Positions 44,264 to 53,144 of a stretch of 64,000 nucleotides of DNA are shown in pieces. How positions within the stretch are numbered: position 1 is the stretch's first letter; the number at the start of each line of letters is the position of its first letter. The DNA comes from Haliea sp. GTDB taxonomy: Bacteria > Pseudomonadota > Gammaproteobacteria > Pseudomonadales > Halieaceae. The notes under the pieces are model-generated. The model made no database searches and had not been told where the DNA came from. It saw nothing but the letters and a program-made list of their open reading frames with translations. Where the stretch lies: positions 124,001-188,000 of the forward strand of contig NZNC01000003.1 in NCBI GenBank assembly GCA_002692965.1. The letters run 5' to 3'. The position numbers were made by a program, and so were the translations under genes.

Positions 44264-45709
44264 GTGAACGACCACAGAGTTGAGAAAATCGGTGGCACAT
44301 CCATGAGCAACTACGAGGCAGTGCGAGACAGCATTGTCCTCGGCCAGCGCAACGGCGATACGCTGTACCAGCGTATTTTCGTGGTATCCGCCTACGGCGG
44401 CATGACCAACAAGTTGCTGGAGCACAAGAAGGATGGCACGCCCGGCGTCTACGCCCTGTTTGCCAACAGTATCAAGGACCGCAGCTGGGAAGACATGCTG
44501 GAAAAGGTGCGCGCCGAGATGCTGGCGATCAACACCTCGCTGTTTGACGAAAGCACGGCCCTGAACGAGGCGAATGCCTTCATCAACGAGCGTCTCGACT
44601 CCGCACGCAAGGTGCTGGAGGACCTGCAGAGCCTGTGTGCCCACGGTCACTTCTCGGTGGAAGATCACCTGGTGACGGTGCGCGAGATGCTCTCCAGCCT
44701 GGGTGAAGCCCACAGTGCCTGGAATACCGCGCGCCTGTTGCAGCGCGATGGCGTCAACGCGCGCTTCGCCGATCTCACCGGCTGGCAGTCGCCCGAGCAG
44801 CTGACCCTGGACGAGCGCATCCTCGACACCTTTGTCGATATCGACCTGGCCAACGAGCTACCGATTGCGACCGGCTATGCCCACTGCAAGAACGGCCTGA
44901 TTACCCGCTTTGATCGCGGCTACAGCGAGATGACCTTCAGCCGCATTGCGGTGCTGACTGGCGCCCGGGAGGCGGTGATTCACAAGGAGTTCCACCTCAG
45001 CAGTGCGGATCCCGGCCTGGTGGGCGAGGACAACGCCGTGCCCATTGGCCGCACCAACTACGATGTGGCCGATCAGCTGGCGAACCTGGGGATGGAGGCG
45101 ATTCACCCCAAGGCCGCCAAGGGCCTGCGCCAGAATGGCATTCCCCTGCGGGTGAAAAACACCTTCGAGCCGGAACACACCGGTACCCTGATCACTGGCG
45201 ACTATATCAGCGAGACGCCCTGTGTGGAGATTATCGCCGGCTGTCGCGGTGTCTATGCGCTGGAGCTCTTCGACCAGGACATGGCCGGCCTGGTCCACGA
45301 GTACGACGCCGAGTTCCTGGCCAACATCAAGCGCTTCAAGGCGCACATGGTGGCCAAGGACATCAACGCGAACACGGTGACCCACTACCTGGACACCAAC
45401 CTGAAGACCGTGCGCCGGATCAAGACGGCGCTGCAGGAGGCCTTCCCGGAAGCCGAGCTGCGCGAGCAGAAAGTGGCGATCGTGTCGGCCATTGGCAGTG
45501 ACATGCAGGTGCCGGGAATCCTGGCGCGCACTGTGCGCTCGCTCTCCGAACACGACATCAGCGTGCTGGCGATCCACCAGTCCATGCGCCAGGTGGACAT
45601 GCAGTTCATCGTCAACGAGCACGATTACGAGCAGGCCATCCGCAGCCTGCACCAGGGGCTGGTCGAGCCCTACGATCACGGCCGCGCCATCCGCCTGGCC
45701 GCCTCCTGA
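44264..45709 (+). CDS. ask: Aspartate kinase, ectoine-type (Ask_Ect)
   Basis: A 481-residue aspartokinase of the kind linked to ectoine operons, which feeds aspartyl phosphate into diaminobutyrate synthesis. The N-terminal VEKIGGTSM is the kinase motif; RFDRGYSEMTFSRIAVLTGA and the C-terminal ACT domains (VAIVSAIGSDMQVPG, LSEHDISVLAIHQSMRQVDMQFIV) are present. The GTG at 44264 has a GGGGGAA site at 5 bases and gives the expected short N-terminus. It follows ectB where ectC would be expected. Confidence 0.93.
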   Translation: MNDHRVEKIGGTSMSNYEAVRDSIVLGQRNGDTLYQRIFVVSAYGGMTNKLLEHKKDGTPGVYALFANSIKDRSWEDMLEKVRAEMLAINTSLFDESTALNEANAFINERLDSARKVLEDLQSLCAHGHFSVEDHLVTVREMLSSLGEAHSAWNTARLLQRDGVNARFADLTGWQSPEQLTLDERILDTFVDIDLANELPIATGYAHCKNGLITRFDRGYSEMTFSRIAVLTGAREAVIHKEFHLSSADPGLVGEDNAVPIGRTNYDVADQLANLGMEAIHPKAAKGLRQNGIPLRVKNTFEPEHTGTLITGDYISETPCVEIIAGCRGVYALELFDQDMAGLVHEYDAEFLANIKRFKAHMVAKDINANTVTHYLDTNLKTVRRIKTALQEAFPEAELREQKVAIVSAIGSDMQVPGILARTVRSLSEHDISVLAIHQSMRQVDMQFIVNEHDYEQAIRSLHQGLVEPYDHGRAIRLAAS

Positions 45710-45719
45710 GCACTGCCTG

Positions 45720-45752
45720 CGGCGGCCGCACCCATAAGGGGGGCGGCCGCCG
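45720..45752 (+). terminator. Hairpin after ask
   Basis: CGGCGGCCGC (45720-45729) and GCGGCCGCCG (45743-45752) make a 10-bp stem with a 13-base loop, 11 bases after the ask stop. No T run follows, so this is a weak or Rho-assisted terminator. Confidence 0.5.
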
Positions 45753-45828
45753 TGCGCCCCGTCCTGAAGCTTCCCGTTCCCGCCGGTCCCGATTGGTTCC
45801 CCGCTTTTCACCCGCCAGGCCGTTTTGC

Positions 45829-45842
45829 TTGATCGAGATCAA
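45829..45842. promoter_or_regulatory. Perfect Anr/FNR box upstream of ompW (distal)
   Basis: TTGAT, four bases, ATCAA: a full match to the FNR consensus. Its centre is 41 bp upstream of the proximal box. Confidence 0.7.
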
Positions 45843-45869
45843 GCCAGGGCTTTTGTCTCCGCTGTGTTT

Positions 45870-45883
45870 TTGACACGGGTCAA
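45870..45883. promoter_or_regulatory. Anr/FNR box upstream of ompW (proximal, class II position)
   Basis: TTGAC, four bases, GTCAA. A -10 element TATGCT lies at 45906-45911, 22 bases after the box, so the box is centred about 41 bases before the expected start: the usual position for FNR-activated promoters. Confidence 0.65.
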
Positions 45884-45954
45884 GGCGCGCCGCGCCGACT
45901 CTCCTTATGCTGGCAACACTGAAGCAGTAAACGTCCAACACAAGGAGTAGACGC

Positions 45955-46638
45955 ATGCACAAGATGACAGGGCTGGCTTTGGGGATTGCTCTGCTGAGTG
46001 GCACGGGCATGGCCCAGGCCTATGAGGCGGGTGACTGGATCCTGCGGGTCGGCGCCGCCACGGTCGCCCCCGACGAGGACAGCCAGGCGGTCCGCATTCC
46101 CACCGCTCCGCCGACCGTTCTGCCCGGAGTCGGCATCGACAATGACACCCAGCTGGGCATCATTCCGGCCTACATGGTGACCGACAATCTGGGCTTCGAG
46201 CTCCTGGCTGCCACCCCCTTCACCCACGACGTGGATGTGCTCGGCGCGGGTCTGCCGGCGGGCGAGGTCACGCACCTGCCGCCGACCCTGAGCCTGCAGT
46301 GGTATCCCCGCGGTGGCCAGAAGGGCTGGCAGCCCTACTTCGGGCTTGGGGTGAACTACACCTTCATCTACGACGAGGAAGTCAGCGGCGAGCTGGAAGG
46401 CGCCCTGGGCAGCCTGATTGACGCCAGCAGCGCCGAGCTGTCACTGGACGACTCCTTTGGCCTGTCCGCCCAGCTCGGCGTGGATATCCCCATCGGCGAG
46501 CGCTGGGCGCTGAACCTCGGGGTGTGGTACATCGATATCGATTCCGAAGCCACCATTCGCACGGATGTGGGCAACGTGAAGTTCGATGTGTCGATTGACC
46601 CCTGGGTCTACAACGCCGGTATTGCCTGGCGCTTCTGA
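45955..46638 (+). CDS. OmpW-family outer membrane protein
   Basis: A 227-residue outer membrane beta-barrel with signal peptide (cleavage after GMAQA) and the family features GDWILRVGAATVAPD, IIPAYMVTDNLGFELLAATPF, LSLQWYP and the terminal IAWRF aromatic residue. OmpW forms a small hydrophobic channel, and in E. coli it is induced by anaerobiosis. The upstream Anr boxes fit that regulation. AAGGAG precedes the ATG. A role in alkane or hydrophobic compound uptake (AlkL-like) is an alternative. Confidence 0.9.
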   Translation: MHKMTGLALGIALLSGTGMAQAYEAGDWILRVGAATVAPDEDSQAVRIPTAPPTVLPGVGIDNDTQLGIIPAYMVTDNLGFELLAATPFTHDVDVLGAGLPAGEVTHLPPTLSLQWYPRGGQKGWQPYFGLGVNYTFIYDEEVSGELEGALGSLIDASSAELSLDDSFGLSAQLGVDIPIGERWALNLGVWYIDIDSEATIRTDVGNVKFDVSIDPWVYNAGIAWRF

Positions 46639-46650
46639 GGCGGGGCCCGC

Positions 46651-47406
46651 TCAGTGGTGCCCGTGGTGGGGGTTGCTCGGTGCAGTACCGCTGGGCGAGT
46701 CCAACCCGGGCGATTCCAGGCCGGGTGACGCCATGTCGGGCAGGGGCATGCGCAGGTGGCCGGCGTGGCTGACGGTCAGGTAGAGGCTCCAGAGCCCGCC
46801 GAGGATCAGCAGCAGCGCAATCGCCACCTTCAGCCCGCGCCGGCGCAGCTGCACCTGTACGACCCCCGCCCCCAGGCTGGCACCCAGCATGGCGGGCAGG
46901 GTGCCGAGCCCAAAGCAGAGCATGACCAGGGCCGCCGACAGGCTGTCGCCGGTGGTCGCGGCAAAGGCCAGTGCGCTGTAGATCAAGCCGCAGGGCATCA
47001 GCCCCCAGCACATCCCCAGCAGACCAGCCTGCCATGGCCGGCGCACCGGTAGCAGGGGCGTGAGCAGCCGCTGCACGGGCCGCCACAGCCAGGCGCCGCC
47101 GCGCTCCAGCCACAACAGGCCGCGCCACCAGTCGGCAATGTACAGCCCCATGGCGATCAGCAGCGCCCCCGACAGATAGCGCAGGCCGAGGGTCCAGGCG
47201 GCGAGATCCAGGCTGCCGGCCAGGAGGCCCAGCAGGGCCCCCAGCAGGCTGTAGCTGGCCAGCCGCCCGGCGTGATAGCTGAGGGTGGTCGGCAGGCCGG
47301 TGGCTCCCCCCAGTTGCAGGGCGCTGGCAATGCCGCCGCACATACCCAGGCAGTGGCCGGCCCCGGCCAGGCCGATCAAAAAGGCCGCCAACAGTTCACC
47401 GCTCAC
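46651..47406 (-). CDS. TauE/SafE-family membrane protein of the cbb3 cluster
   Basis: A 251-residue membrane protein with about six helices. GLAGAGHCLGMCGGI near the N-terminus and GMCWGLMPCGLIYSA in the middle carry conserved cysteines and histidine, as in the sulfite exporter TauE/SafE-like proteins found beside ccoGHIS. A copper-related job for oxidase assembly is suspected from these motifs and context, not proven. The C-terminus is an unusual tail of repeated PGL and SPGLDSP units ending in NPHHGHH. The start overlaps the ccoS stop by 4 bases. Confidence 0.82.
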   Translation of the reverse strand: MSGELLAAFLIGLAGAGHCLGMCGGIASALQLGGATGLPTTLSYHAGRLASYSLLGALLGLLAGSLDLAAWTLGLRYLSGALLIAMGLYIADWWRGLLWLERGGAWLWRPVQRLLTPLLPVRRPWQAGLLGMCWGLMPCGLIYSALAFAATTGDSLSAALVMLCFGLGTLPAMLGASLGAGVVQVQLRRRGLKVAIALLLILGGLWSLYLTVSHAGHLRMPLPDMASPGLESPGLDSPSGTAPSNPHHGHH

Positions 47407-47687
47407 CGCGAGTCCTCCTTGTGCTGCACAGTGTCGCCGCCGGGAGCGGCGTTGTCGCTGCCCGGTTCTGCGTCACCGCCACCGTTTTCTGCGCCGTCGC
47501 TCTCGGTTTCGCTCTCGGTTTCGCGCGTGTCGTCACCGCCTGTCTCGGGGGGCGGCTCCGCCAGGATGCGCCAGGCATCCTTGTCCAGGTCATCGTATTG
47601 ACCGCTGTCGATGGCCCAGATCAGCAGGCGTATGGCAATGGCACAGAAGATCAGGGCAATGGGTATCAGCAGGTACAGGCTATCCAT
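47403..47687 (-). CDS. ccoS: cbb3 oxidase maturation protein CcoS
   Basis: A 94-residue protein with one N-terminal membrane helix (LYLLIPIALIFCAIAIRLLIW) and the family motif SGQYDDLD. CcoS is needed for cofactor insertion into CcoN. The last half is an unusual acidic, glycine- and glutamate-rich tail (ETESETESDGAE) longer than in most CcoS proteins. It lies 6 bases after ccoI. Confidence 0.9.
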   Translation of the reverse strand: MDSLYLLIPIALIFCAIAIRLLIWAIDSGQYDDLDKDAWRILAEPPPETGGDDTRETESETESDGAENGGGDAEPGSDNAAPGGDTVQHKEDSR

Positions 47688-47693
47688 GGGCGG

Positions 47694-50102
47694 TCACCGG
47701 GCCTTGCGGTTGAGTCGCAGAGAGTTCAGGACCACCAGCAGGGAACTCGCCGACATGCCCAGGGCAGCCAGCCAGGGTGGCACGAAGCCGAGCGCCGCGA
47801 GGGGAATGCCGCAGGCGTTGTAGCCGATGGCCCAGGCAATGTTCTGACGCATGATCCGCCGGCAGCGGGCGGCCATGTCGAGGCTGTCGATCACGGCACC
47901 CAGGTTGCCTCGCTCGATCACCAGGTCCGCCTCGGCCCGGGCCAGATCCGCGGCGTTGGCCACGGCGAAAGAGGCGTCGGCGGCCCCCAGCAGGGGCGCG
48001 TCGTTGAGACCGTCACCGACGGCGGCGACCTGCGCGCCCCCGGTCTGCCAGCGCTGCACCTCGGCCAGTTTCTGGGCCGGGGACAGGCCCAGGCAGACCT
48101 GGTCGAAGCCCAGGCTTTCCGCCAGCCGGCGTCCGCCGGGGGAGCTGTCGCCGCTGAGCAGGGCCAGTTTCAGGCCGCGCTGTCGGGCCGCCTGGAGAAT
48201 ATCCCGGGTCTCCTCGCGCAGGCTGTCGTCCAGGCCAAACCAGGCCAGTGCCTGCTGGTCCCGGCACAGGGCAAAGCGGTAGAGACCGTCGTCGGGTGGC
48301 GCCGGCAGGTCGGGGGCGATCTCCCGGCAGAAGGTCTCGCTGCCGATACGGTAGCGCACCCCGGCATGCAGGCCTTCCACGCCGCAGCCGGGGATCGCCC
48401 GGGCCTGCTCGAAGGCCGGCTGCCCCGGCGCGGCGGGGAAGGCCGCGGCGGCGGGGTGGGCGCTGTACTGCTGCAGGGCGGCGGCGAGGCCTGTCAGCGC
48501 GTCGTCGGCGAGATCTGCCAGGGGCCTCACTTCGCGCAGCCGGAGATCGCCCACGGTGAGCGTGCCGGTTTTGTCAAACACCAGCCAGTCGACGTGGGCC
48601 AGTGCCTCCAGGGCATTTTCCCCGTGCACCAGCACGGCGCGGCGGCGCAGGGCGTTGGCGGCGGCGGTCAGGGCCGCCGGAGTGGCCAGGGCCAGGGCGC
48701 AGGGGCAGCTGATGACCAGCACCGACAGACTGACCCACAGCGCCCGGGCGGGGTCCAGGTTCAGCCAGGCGAGGGCGGTTGCCGCGGTGATCAGCAGGAT
48801 CGCGGCGACGAAGCGCCCGGCGATGCGGTCGGCGAGCCGGGCCAGTCGCGGCTTGACCCGCCGGGCCCGCTCCACGCTGTGTTGCAGTGCCGCCAGCCGC
48901 GACTGTTCATAGACCGCCTCGACACGGATCTCGAGGCGGTTCTCCAGGTTCAGCGTGCCCGCGTACACGGCGGCGCCCGGCGCCACGGCGCGCGGCAGGG
49001 GCTCGCCGTTGAAGCTGTCTTCGCGGACGGCGCTGCTGCCCCGGTACACCTGGCCGTCGACGGCAATGGTTTCCCCGGGCATCACGCGCACCCGGTCACC
49101 CGCGCGCAGTTGGCGCCGGGGCAGGCGCTGCCACTGGTCCTCCCGTTGCACGGTGACCGTGAGGGGCAGTGCGGCCTCCGCGCTGTCGCAGGCGATGGCG
49201 TGGCGGCGGCGTACGCGCTTTTCCAGGAAGCGGCCGAGCAGCAGGAAAAAGGTGAACATCACCACCGAGTCAAAGTAGACCTCGCCGCTGCCGCGCAGGG
49301 TGGCCCAGATACTGGCCAGCCAGGCAAGGCCGATGGCCAGGGCGACCGGCAGGTCCATGACCAGTGCGCCCTGGCGCAGGTGCCGCCAGGCGGTGGTGAA
49401 GAAGGGGCGGGCGGAGTAGAGCACCACAAAACTGGCCACCAGCAGGCTGACCCCGCGCAGCAGGGCCTGGTGCTCGGCGGCGATGCCCTGCATGTCACCG
49501 GCGTGCAGGGCGATGCCGAACATGCCCACCTGCATCATGCCGATACCCGCCACCGCCACGCGGCGCAGGTCCTGGCGGAACTCGCTGTCGATCAGCTCGC
49601 GCTGGGCCGAGCGCTGGAAGGGGCGCACGCTGTAGCCCAGGGCCTCGACCCGGCTGGCCAGCTGCGAGGGTTGTATCAGTGCCGGGTCATAGCGCAGGTC
49701 GAGGCGCTGCTGTTCCAGCTGGACCTGGGCGTCCTTGACGCCCGGCAGGCCGGCCAGGCTGTGCTCGATCAGCCAGGTACAGGCGGCGCAGGTCATGCCG
49801 CCGATCAGGAAGCGCGCCGACTCGTCGCCGTCGGAGAGGCGTTCGGTGAACTGTTCGCGCAGTCCGGCCTCGTCAAACAGGCGGAACTCCGCCTGCAAGT
49901 CGGCGGGGGGCTCCGCGGGCCGGGTGCTGTAGGCGGTGCGCTGGCGGTAGAAACCGCTCATGTGGCTGTCGGCAATCAGGCCGGCGACGGCGGCGCAGCC
50001 GGGACAGCACATCGGCTGCGCCACGCCGTCGATGGTAACCGTCAGGGGCTCGCCGGCCGGGAGGGGCTCGCCACAGTGAAAACAGCTCTGACGCGGAGTC
50101 AC
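47694..50102 (-). CDS. ccoI: Copper-translocating P-type ATPase CcoI
   Basis: An 802-residue P1B-type ATPase that supplies copper for the cbb3 oxidase. In order: an N-terminal cysteine-rich domain (CFHC and MCCPGCAAV), a metal-binding domain with MTCAACTW, eight membrane helices with the SCPCALALATP translocation motif, the phosphorylation site DKTGTLT and the hinge GDGLNDAPLL. The proposed start is a GTG at 50102, 7 bases after the ccoH stop; an upstream ATG at 50156 would overlap ccoH and adds residues without homology. The ribosome site is weak. Confidence 0.9.
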   Translation of the reverse strand: MTPRQSCFHCGEPLPAGEPLTVTIDGVAQPMCCPGCAAVAGLIADSHMSGFYRQRTAYSTRPAEPPADLQAEFRLFDEAGLREQFTERLSDGDESARFLIGGMTCAACTWLIEHSLAGLPGVKDAQVQLEQQRLDLRYDPALIQPSQLASRVEALGYSVRPFQRSAQRELIDSEFRQDLRRVAVAGIGMMQVGMFGIALHAGDMQGIAAEHQALLRGVSLLVASFVVLYSARPFFTTAWRHLRQGALVMDLPVALAIGLAWLASIWATLRGSGEVYFDSVVMFTFFLLLGRFLEKRVRRRHAIACDSAEAALPLTVTVQREDQWQRLPRRQLRAGDRVRVMPGETIAVDGQVYRGSSAVREDSFNGEPLPRAVAPGAAVYAGTLNLENRLEIRVEAVYEQSRLAALQHSVERARRVKPRLARLADRIAGRFVAAILLITAATALAWLNLDPARALWVSLSVLVISCPCALALATPAALTAAANALRRRAVLVHGENALEALAHVDWLVFDKTGTLTVGDLRLREVRPLADLADDALTGLAAALQQYSAHPAAAAFPAAPGQPAFEQARAIPGCGVEGLHAGVRYRIGSETFCREIAPDLPAPPDDGLYRFALCRDQQALAWFGLDDSLREETRDILQAARQRGLKLALLSGDSSPGGRRLAESLGFDQVCLGLSPAQKLAEVQRWQTGGAQVAAVGDGLNDAPLLGAADASFAVANAADLARAEADLVIERGNLGAVIDSLDMAARCRRIMRQNIAWAIGYNACGIPLAALGFVPPWLAALGMSASSLLVVLNSLRLNRKAR

Positions 50103-50109
50103 GCCGGTC

Positions 50110-50601
50110 TCAACCCGGGGCGTCCGGGACCAGGTCTGCCGCGTGGATGACGCCATCCAGGCGCCAGGGTTGGCCGGCGCTCTCCCCGGACAGGCGCCAG
50201 TGCCAGCGCTCGCCCGCGGGTTGCGGCAGGGCACCCACGTAGACCCCGGGAGCCACGCGCTTCAGCGTGACCTGCTGGTCGCGGTCCGCCTCCAGGGGAT
50301 GCGAGAGCAGCAGTGCCAGGCTGTCATCGGCGGCGGAACCCTGCAGGTGCACCGTCACCTGGCGCGGGGCGAGGGCAAGGCTGGCCCGCAGCGAGAGTTC
50401 GTTGGCGGACTGCTGCATCTCCAGCTGCCGGTTGATCGCCAGGCCTTCCTTGTAATAGTCGGTCACCACCAGGTCATCGGCGTGGCGGGTGGCGATGTAG
50501 AGCATGTAAAAGCTGGCAATGACCACCGAGCCGGGCAGGGCGATCAGGAACCAGGGCCAGAACTGGCGGTACCAGGGAGTGCTTGCGGTATCCGGTATCA
50601 C
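50110..50601 (-). CDS. ccoH: cbb3 oxidase assembly protein CcoH (FixH)
   Basis: A 163-residue protein with one N-terminal membrane helix (FLIALPGSVVIASFYMLYIA) followed by a periplasmic domain with VTDYYKEGLAINRQ, the FixH signature. It helps assembly of the oxidase and binds CcoP-containing intermediates. The start overlaps the ccoG stop by 4 bases. Confidence 0.91.
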   Translation of the reverse strand: MIPDTASTPWYRQFWPWFLIALPGSVVIASFYMLYIATRHADDLVVTDYYKEGLAINRQLEMQQSANELSLRASLALAPRQVTVHLQGSAADDSLALLLSHPLEADRDQQVTLKRVAPGVYVGALPQPAGERWHWRLSGESAGQPWRLDGVIHAADLVPDAPG

Positions 50602-52010
50602 GACATGGGCCTCATGAAGCGCGACTCGGAGGAAATCTCCAGCTCGCGCTGGTCAGTGGACTGCAGGCGGAACTCGACCACCGTCGCCGGGGTGTTGGCA
50701 TTGCCGGCCGGCTCGCGCACCCGCAGGGTGATGCGGCGCACTTCCCCGGCGTCGACGGTGTGCCGGGTCTCGCCGATCAGACTGGCGCCGGGCAGGCCCT
50801 CGAGGCTGACCTCGAACTCGTGGGCGGCCTCGTCCATATTGGCGACGCTGAGGGTGTAGATGTTTTCCACGCTGCCATCCTGGGTGGTGACATACAGTTC
50901 GGTGCGGTCGCGAATCACGGTCATCTCCAGGGGCGTCCGGTCGAGAATGCGCCAGCTGAACAGCCCGGCCATCACCAGCAGCACCAGGGTATAGCCAATC
51001 ACCCGGGGACGCAGCCAGTGGGTCTGCTCGCCCTCGAGTGCGCGTTCGCTGGTGTAGCGGATCAGGCCCCGGGGGTAGGACATCTTGTCCATCACCGAGT
51101 TGCAGGCGTCGATGCACAGGGCGCAGCCGATGCACTCGTACTGCAGGCCCTCGCGGATATCGATGCCGGTCGGGCAGACCTGGACGCAGAGTTCGCAGTC
51201 GATGCAGTCGCCGAGCCCCAGGGCCCGGGGGTCGACGTCGCGGCGGCGGGAACCGCGCGGTTCGCCGCGGCCCGGGTCGTAGGACACGATCAGGGTGTCG
51301 CGGTCGAACATCACCGACTGGAAGCGGGCGTAGGGGCACATGTAGGTGCACACCTGTTCGCGCATCCAGCCGGCGTTGATGTAGGTGGCGCAGGTGAAGA
51401 ACAGGGTCCACAGCACCTGCCACTTGCCACTGCTCAGGGTGAGGAACTCCCACAGCAGGTCGCGGATGGGGTAGAAGTAGCCGACGAAGGTGGCGCCGGT
51501 GGCAAAGGCGACGAACAGCCAGCCGCCGTGTTTCAGTCCCTTGCGCAGGGCTTTCTCCGCGCTCCAGGGGGCCTGGTCGAGCTTCATGCGCTGGTTGCGG
51601 CTGCCCTCGAAGCGCTGTTCGATCCACATGAAGATCGAGGTCCAGACCGTCTGTGGGCAGGTATAGCCGCACCACAGCCGCCCGGCGAAAGCGGTGACGG
51701 TGAACAGGGCAAAGGCCGCGATAATCAGCAGGAAGGCGAGCAGGGGGAAATCCTGGGGCCAGAAGGTCAGGCCGAGGATATGGAACTTGCGCGCCGGCAG
51801 ATCGAAGAGGACCGCCGGTCGCCCGTCCCAGGTCAGCCAGGGCAGCAGGAAGTAGCCGGCCAGCAGTGGCCAGCCGGTGAACAGTCGAATGCGCTGGAAG
51901 AAACCTTCGATATGCCGCGTGTAGATCTTCTCGCGGCGCTGGTAGAGGTCGACCTCCGCGACTTCCGCGGGGGCCAGTTCCTTGACGTCAATCAGGTCTT
52001 TGTCCGACAT
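50598..52010 (-). CDS. ccoG: cbb3 oxidase accessory ferredoxin CcoG
   Basis: A 470-residue membrane protein with four or five helices and two 4Fe-4S sites: the cysteines of CIDCELCVQVCPTG and CIGCALCIDAC, and a periplasmic immunoglobulin-like C-terminal domain. CcoG is proposed as a cupric reductase that provides Cu(I) to the oxidase. It is the first of the ccoGHIS genes, 78 bases after ccoP. Confidence 0.94.
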   Translation of the reverse strand: MSDKDLIDVKELAPAEVAEVDLYQRREKIYTRHIEGFFQRIRLFTGWPLLAGYFLLPWLTWDGRPAVLFDLPARKFHILGLTFWPQDFPLLAFLLIIAAFALFTVTAFAGRLWCGYTCPQTVWTSIFMWIEQRFEGSRNQRMKLDQAPWSAEKALRKGLKHGGWLFVAFATGATFVGYFYPIRDLLWEFLTLSSGKWQVLWTLFFTCATYINAGWMREQVCTYMCPYARFQSVMFDRDTLIVSYDPGRGEPRGSRRRDVDPRALGLGDCIDCELCVQVCPTGIDIREGLQYECIGCALCIDACNSVMDKMSYPRGLIRYTSERALEGEQTHWLRPRVIGYTLVLLVMAGLFSWRILDRTPLEMTVIRDRTELYVTTQDGSVENIYTLSVANMDEAAHEFEVSLEGLPGASLIGETRHTVDAGEVRRITLRVREPAGNANTPATVVEFRLQSTDQRELEISSESRFMRPMS

Positions 52011-52088
52011 GCTTCCGGGTTCCTGCTGGGGGTGGGAACAGCCCGGTGGGTGCGGCCCCGCAGGGGGGCGGGGCCGCGGGGTACCGGC

Positions 52089-52967
52089 CTAGTGACTCAG
52101 GCTGTAGACGTAGGCCGCAATGATGTGGATCTTGTCCTCGGTCAGCGTATCGCTGAAGGCGGGCATCACACCATTGCGCCCCGCGCGCAGGCTGTGGGCA
52201 ATCTGCTCCCGGGTGCCGCCGTAGAGCCAGATGCCGTTGGTCAGGTTGGGCGCGCCGAAGGCCTTATTACCCTTGCCGTCGGGGCCGTGGCAGGCGGCGC
52301 AGTAGCTGGCGAAGATTTCCTTGCCCTTTGCGGCCTGTGCCTCGTCCACCGAGCGTCCGTTGAGGGACAGCACGTATTCGGTGGCCTGGGCGATGCCCGA
52401 ATCCCCCAGGATCTGCCCCCAGGCGGGCATGGCGGCCTGGCGTCCGTTGATCAGGGTGGCCTTGATGGCCTCCGGGCTGCCGCCCCAGAGCCAGTCGTCA
52501 TCGGTCAGGTTGGGGAAGCCGTAGCGACCCTTGCCGTCGGCGCCGTGACACTGGGCGCACTCGTTGCCGAACATGCGGGCCCCCATGCGTCGCACGGCGG
52601 GGTCCTGGGCAATTTCCTCGATCGGCTGTGCCAGGTAGCGGCTGCGCATCTCGCTGTAGCGCGCCTCCGCCTCGGCCACTTCGGCCTGGTGCTGCTCGAC
52701 CTGGGTCCAGCCCAGCAGGCCTTTGTAGTTGCCCATGCCCGGGTACATGATCAGGTAGCCAATCGCCCACACCAGGGTGATGACAAAGAGATAGAACCAC
52801 CAGGCGGGCAGGGGATTGTCGTACTCCTCGATGCCGTCGTAGACGTGCCCGGTGGTGCGTTGATTTTCACCCACGTCGCGCTTGCGGTTGGCGAACAGGA
52901 TCCACCACAGACCCACCAGGGTAATGACGGTGAGCAGTATGACCCACCAGCTCCAGAAGCTAGTCAT
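52089..52967 (-). CDS. ccoP: cbb3 cytochrome oxidase subunit III
   Basis: A 292-residue dihaem cytochrome c. There are two N-terminal membrane helices, then haem sites CAQCH at 137-141 and CAACH at 223-227, each with a distal methionine (AAMPAWG and GVMPAFS). It passes electrons to CcoO. The start overlaps the ccoQ stop by 8 bases. Confidence 0.95.
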   Translation of the reverse strand: MTSFWSWWVILLTVITLVGLWWILFANRKRDVGENQRTTGHVYDGIEEYDNPLPAWWFYLFVITLVWAIGYLIMYPGMGNYKGLLGWTQVEQHQAEVAEAEARYSEMRSRYLAQPIEEIAQDPAVRRMGARMFGNECAQCHGADGKGRYGFPNLTDDDWLWGGSPEAIKATLINGRQAAMPAWGQILGDSGIAQATEYVLSLNGRSVDEAQAAKGKEIFASYCAACHGPDGKGNKAFGAPNLTNGIWLYGGTREQIAHSLRAGRNGVMPAFSDTLTEDKIHIIAAYVYSLSH

Positions 52968-53142
52968 GCTTGCGTGCCTCCTCCTGTTGGGTCCGGCGAT
53001 TCATTTCTTCATCGGCGAAGGGCAAGTGCCGGGCCTCCTCGAAACTCTTGCGTCGTTTTCTGCTCCAGGCCCAGATGCACACGCCGATGAAGGCGATCAT
53101 CAGCATGAGGGTGCTGAGGCCCCGCAAATCGTTGATATCCAT
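52960..53142 (-). CDS. ccoQ: cbb3 oxidase subunit CcoQ
   Basis: A 60-residue single-helix protein (TLMLMIAFIGVCIWAWSRKRR) with the family's basic stretch and acidic C-terminus (FADEEM). CcoQ stabilises the oxidase, notably in air. It sits between ccoO and ccoP as usual. Confidence 0.88.
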   Translation of the reverse strand: MDINDLRGLSTLMLMIAFIGVCIWAWSRKRRKSFEEARHLPFADEEMNRRTQQEEARKHD

Positions 53143-53144
53143 GG

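Noticed and set aside
50103-50234. ATG starts of ccoI inside ccoH
   Set aside because: The upstream residues do not resemble CcoI proteins and overlap the end of ccoH; the GTG at 50102 gives the usual N-terminus with its cysteine motif.
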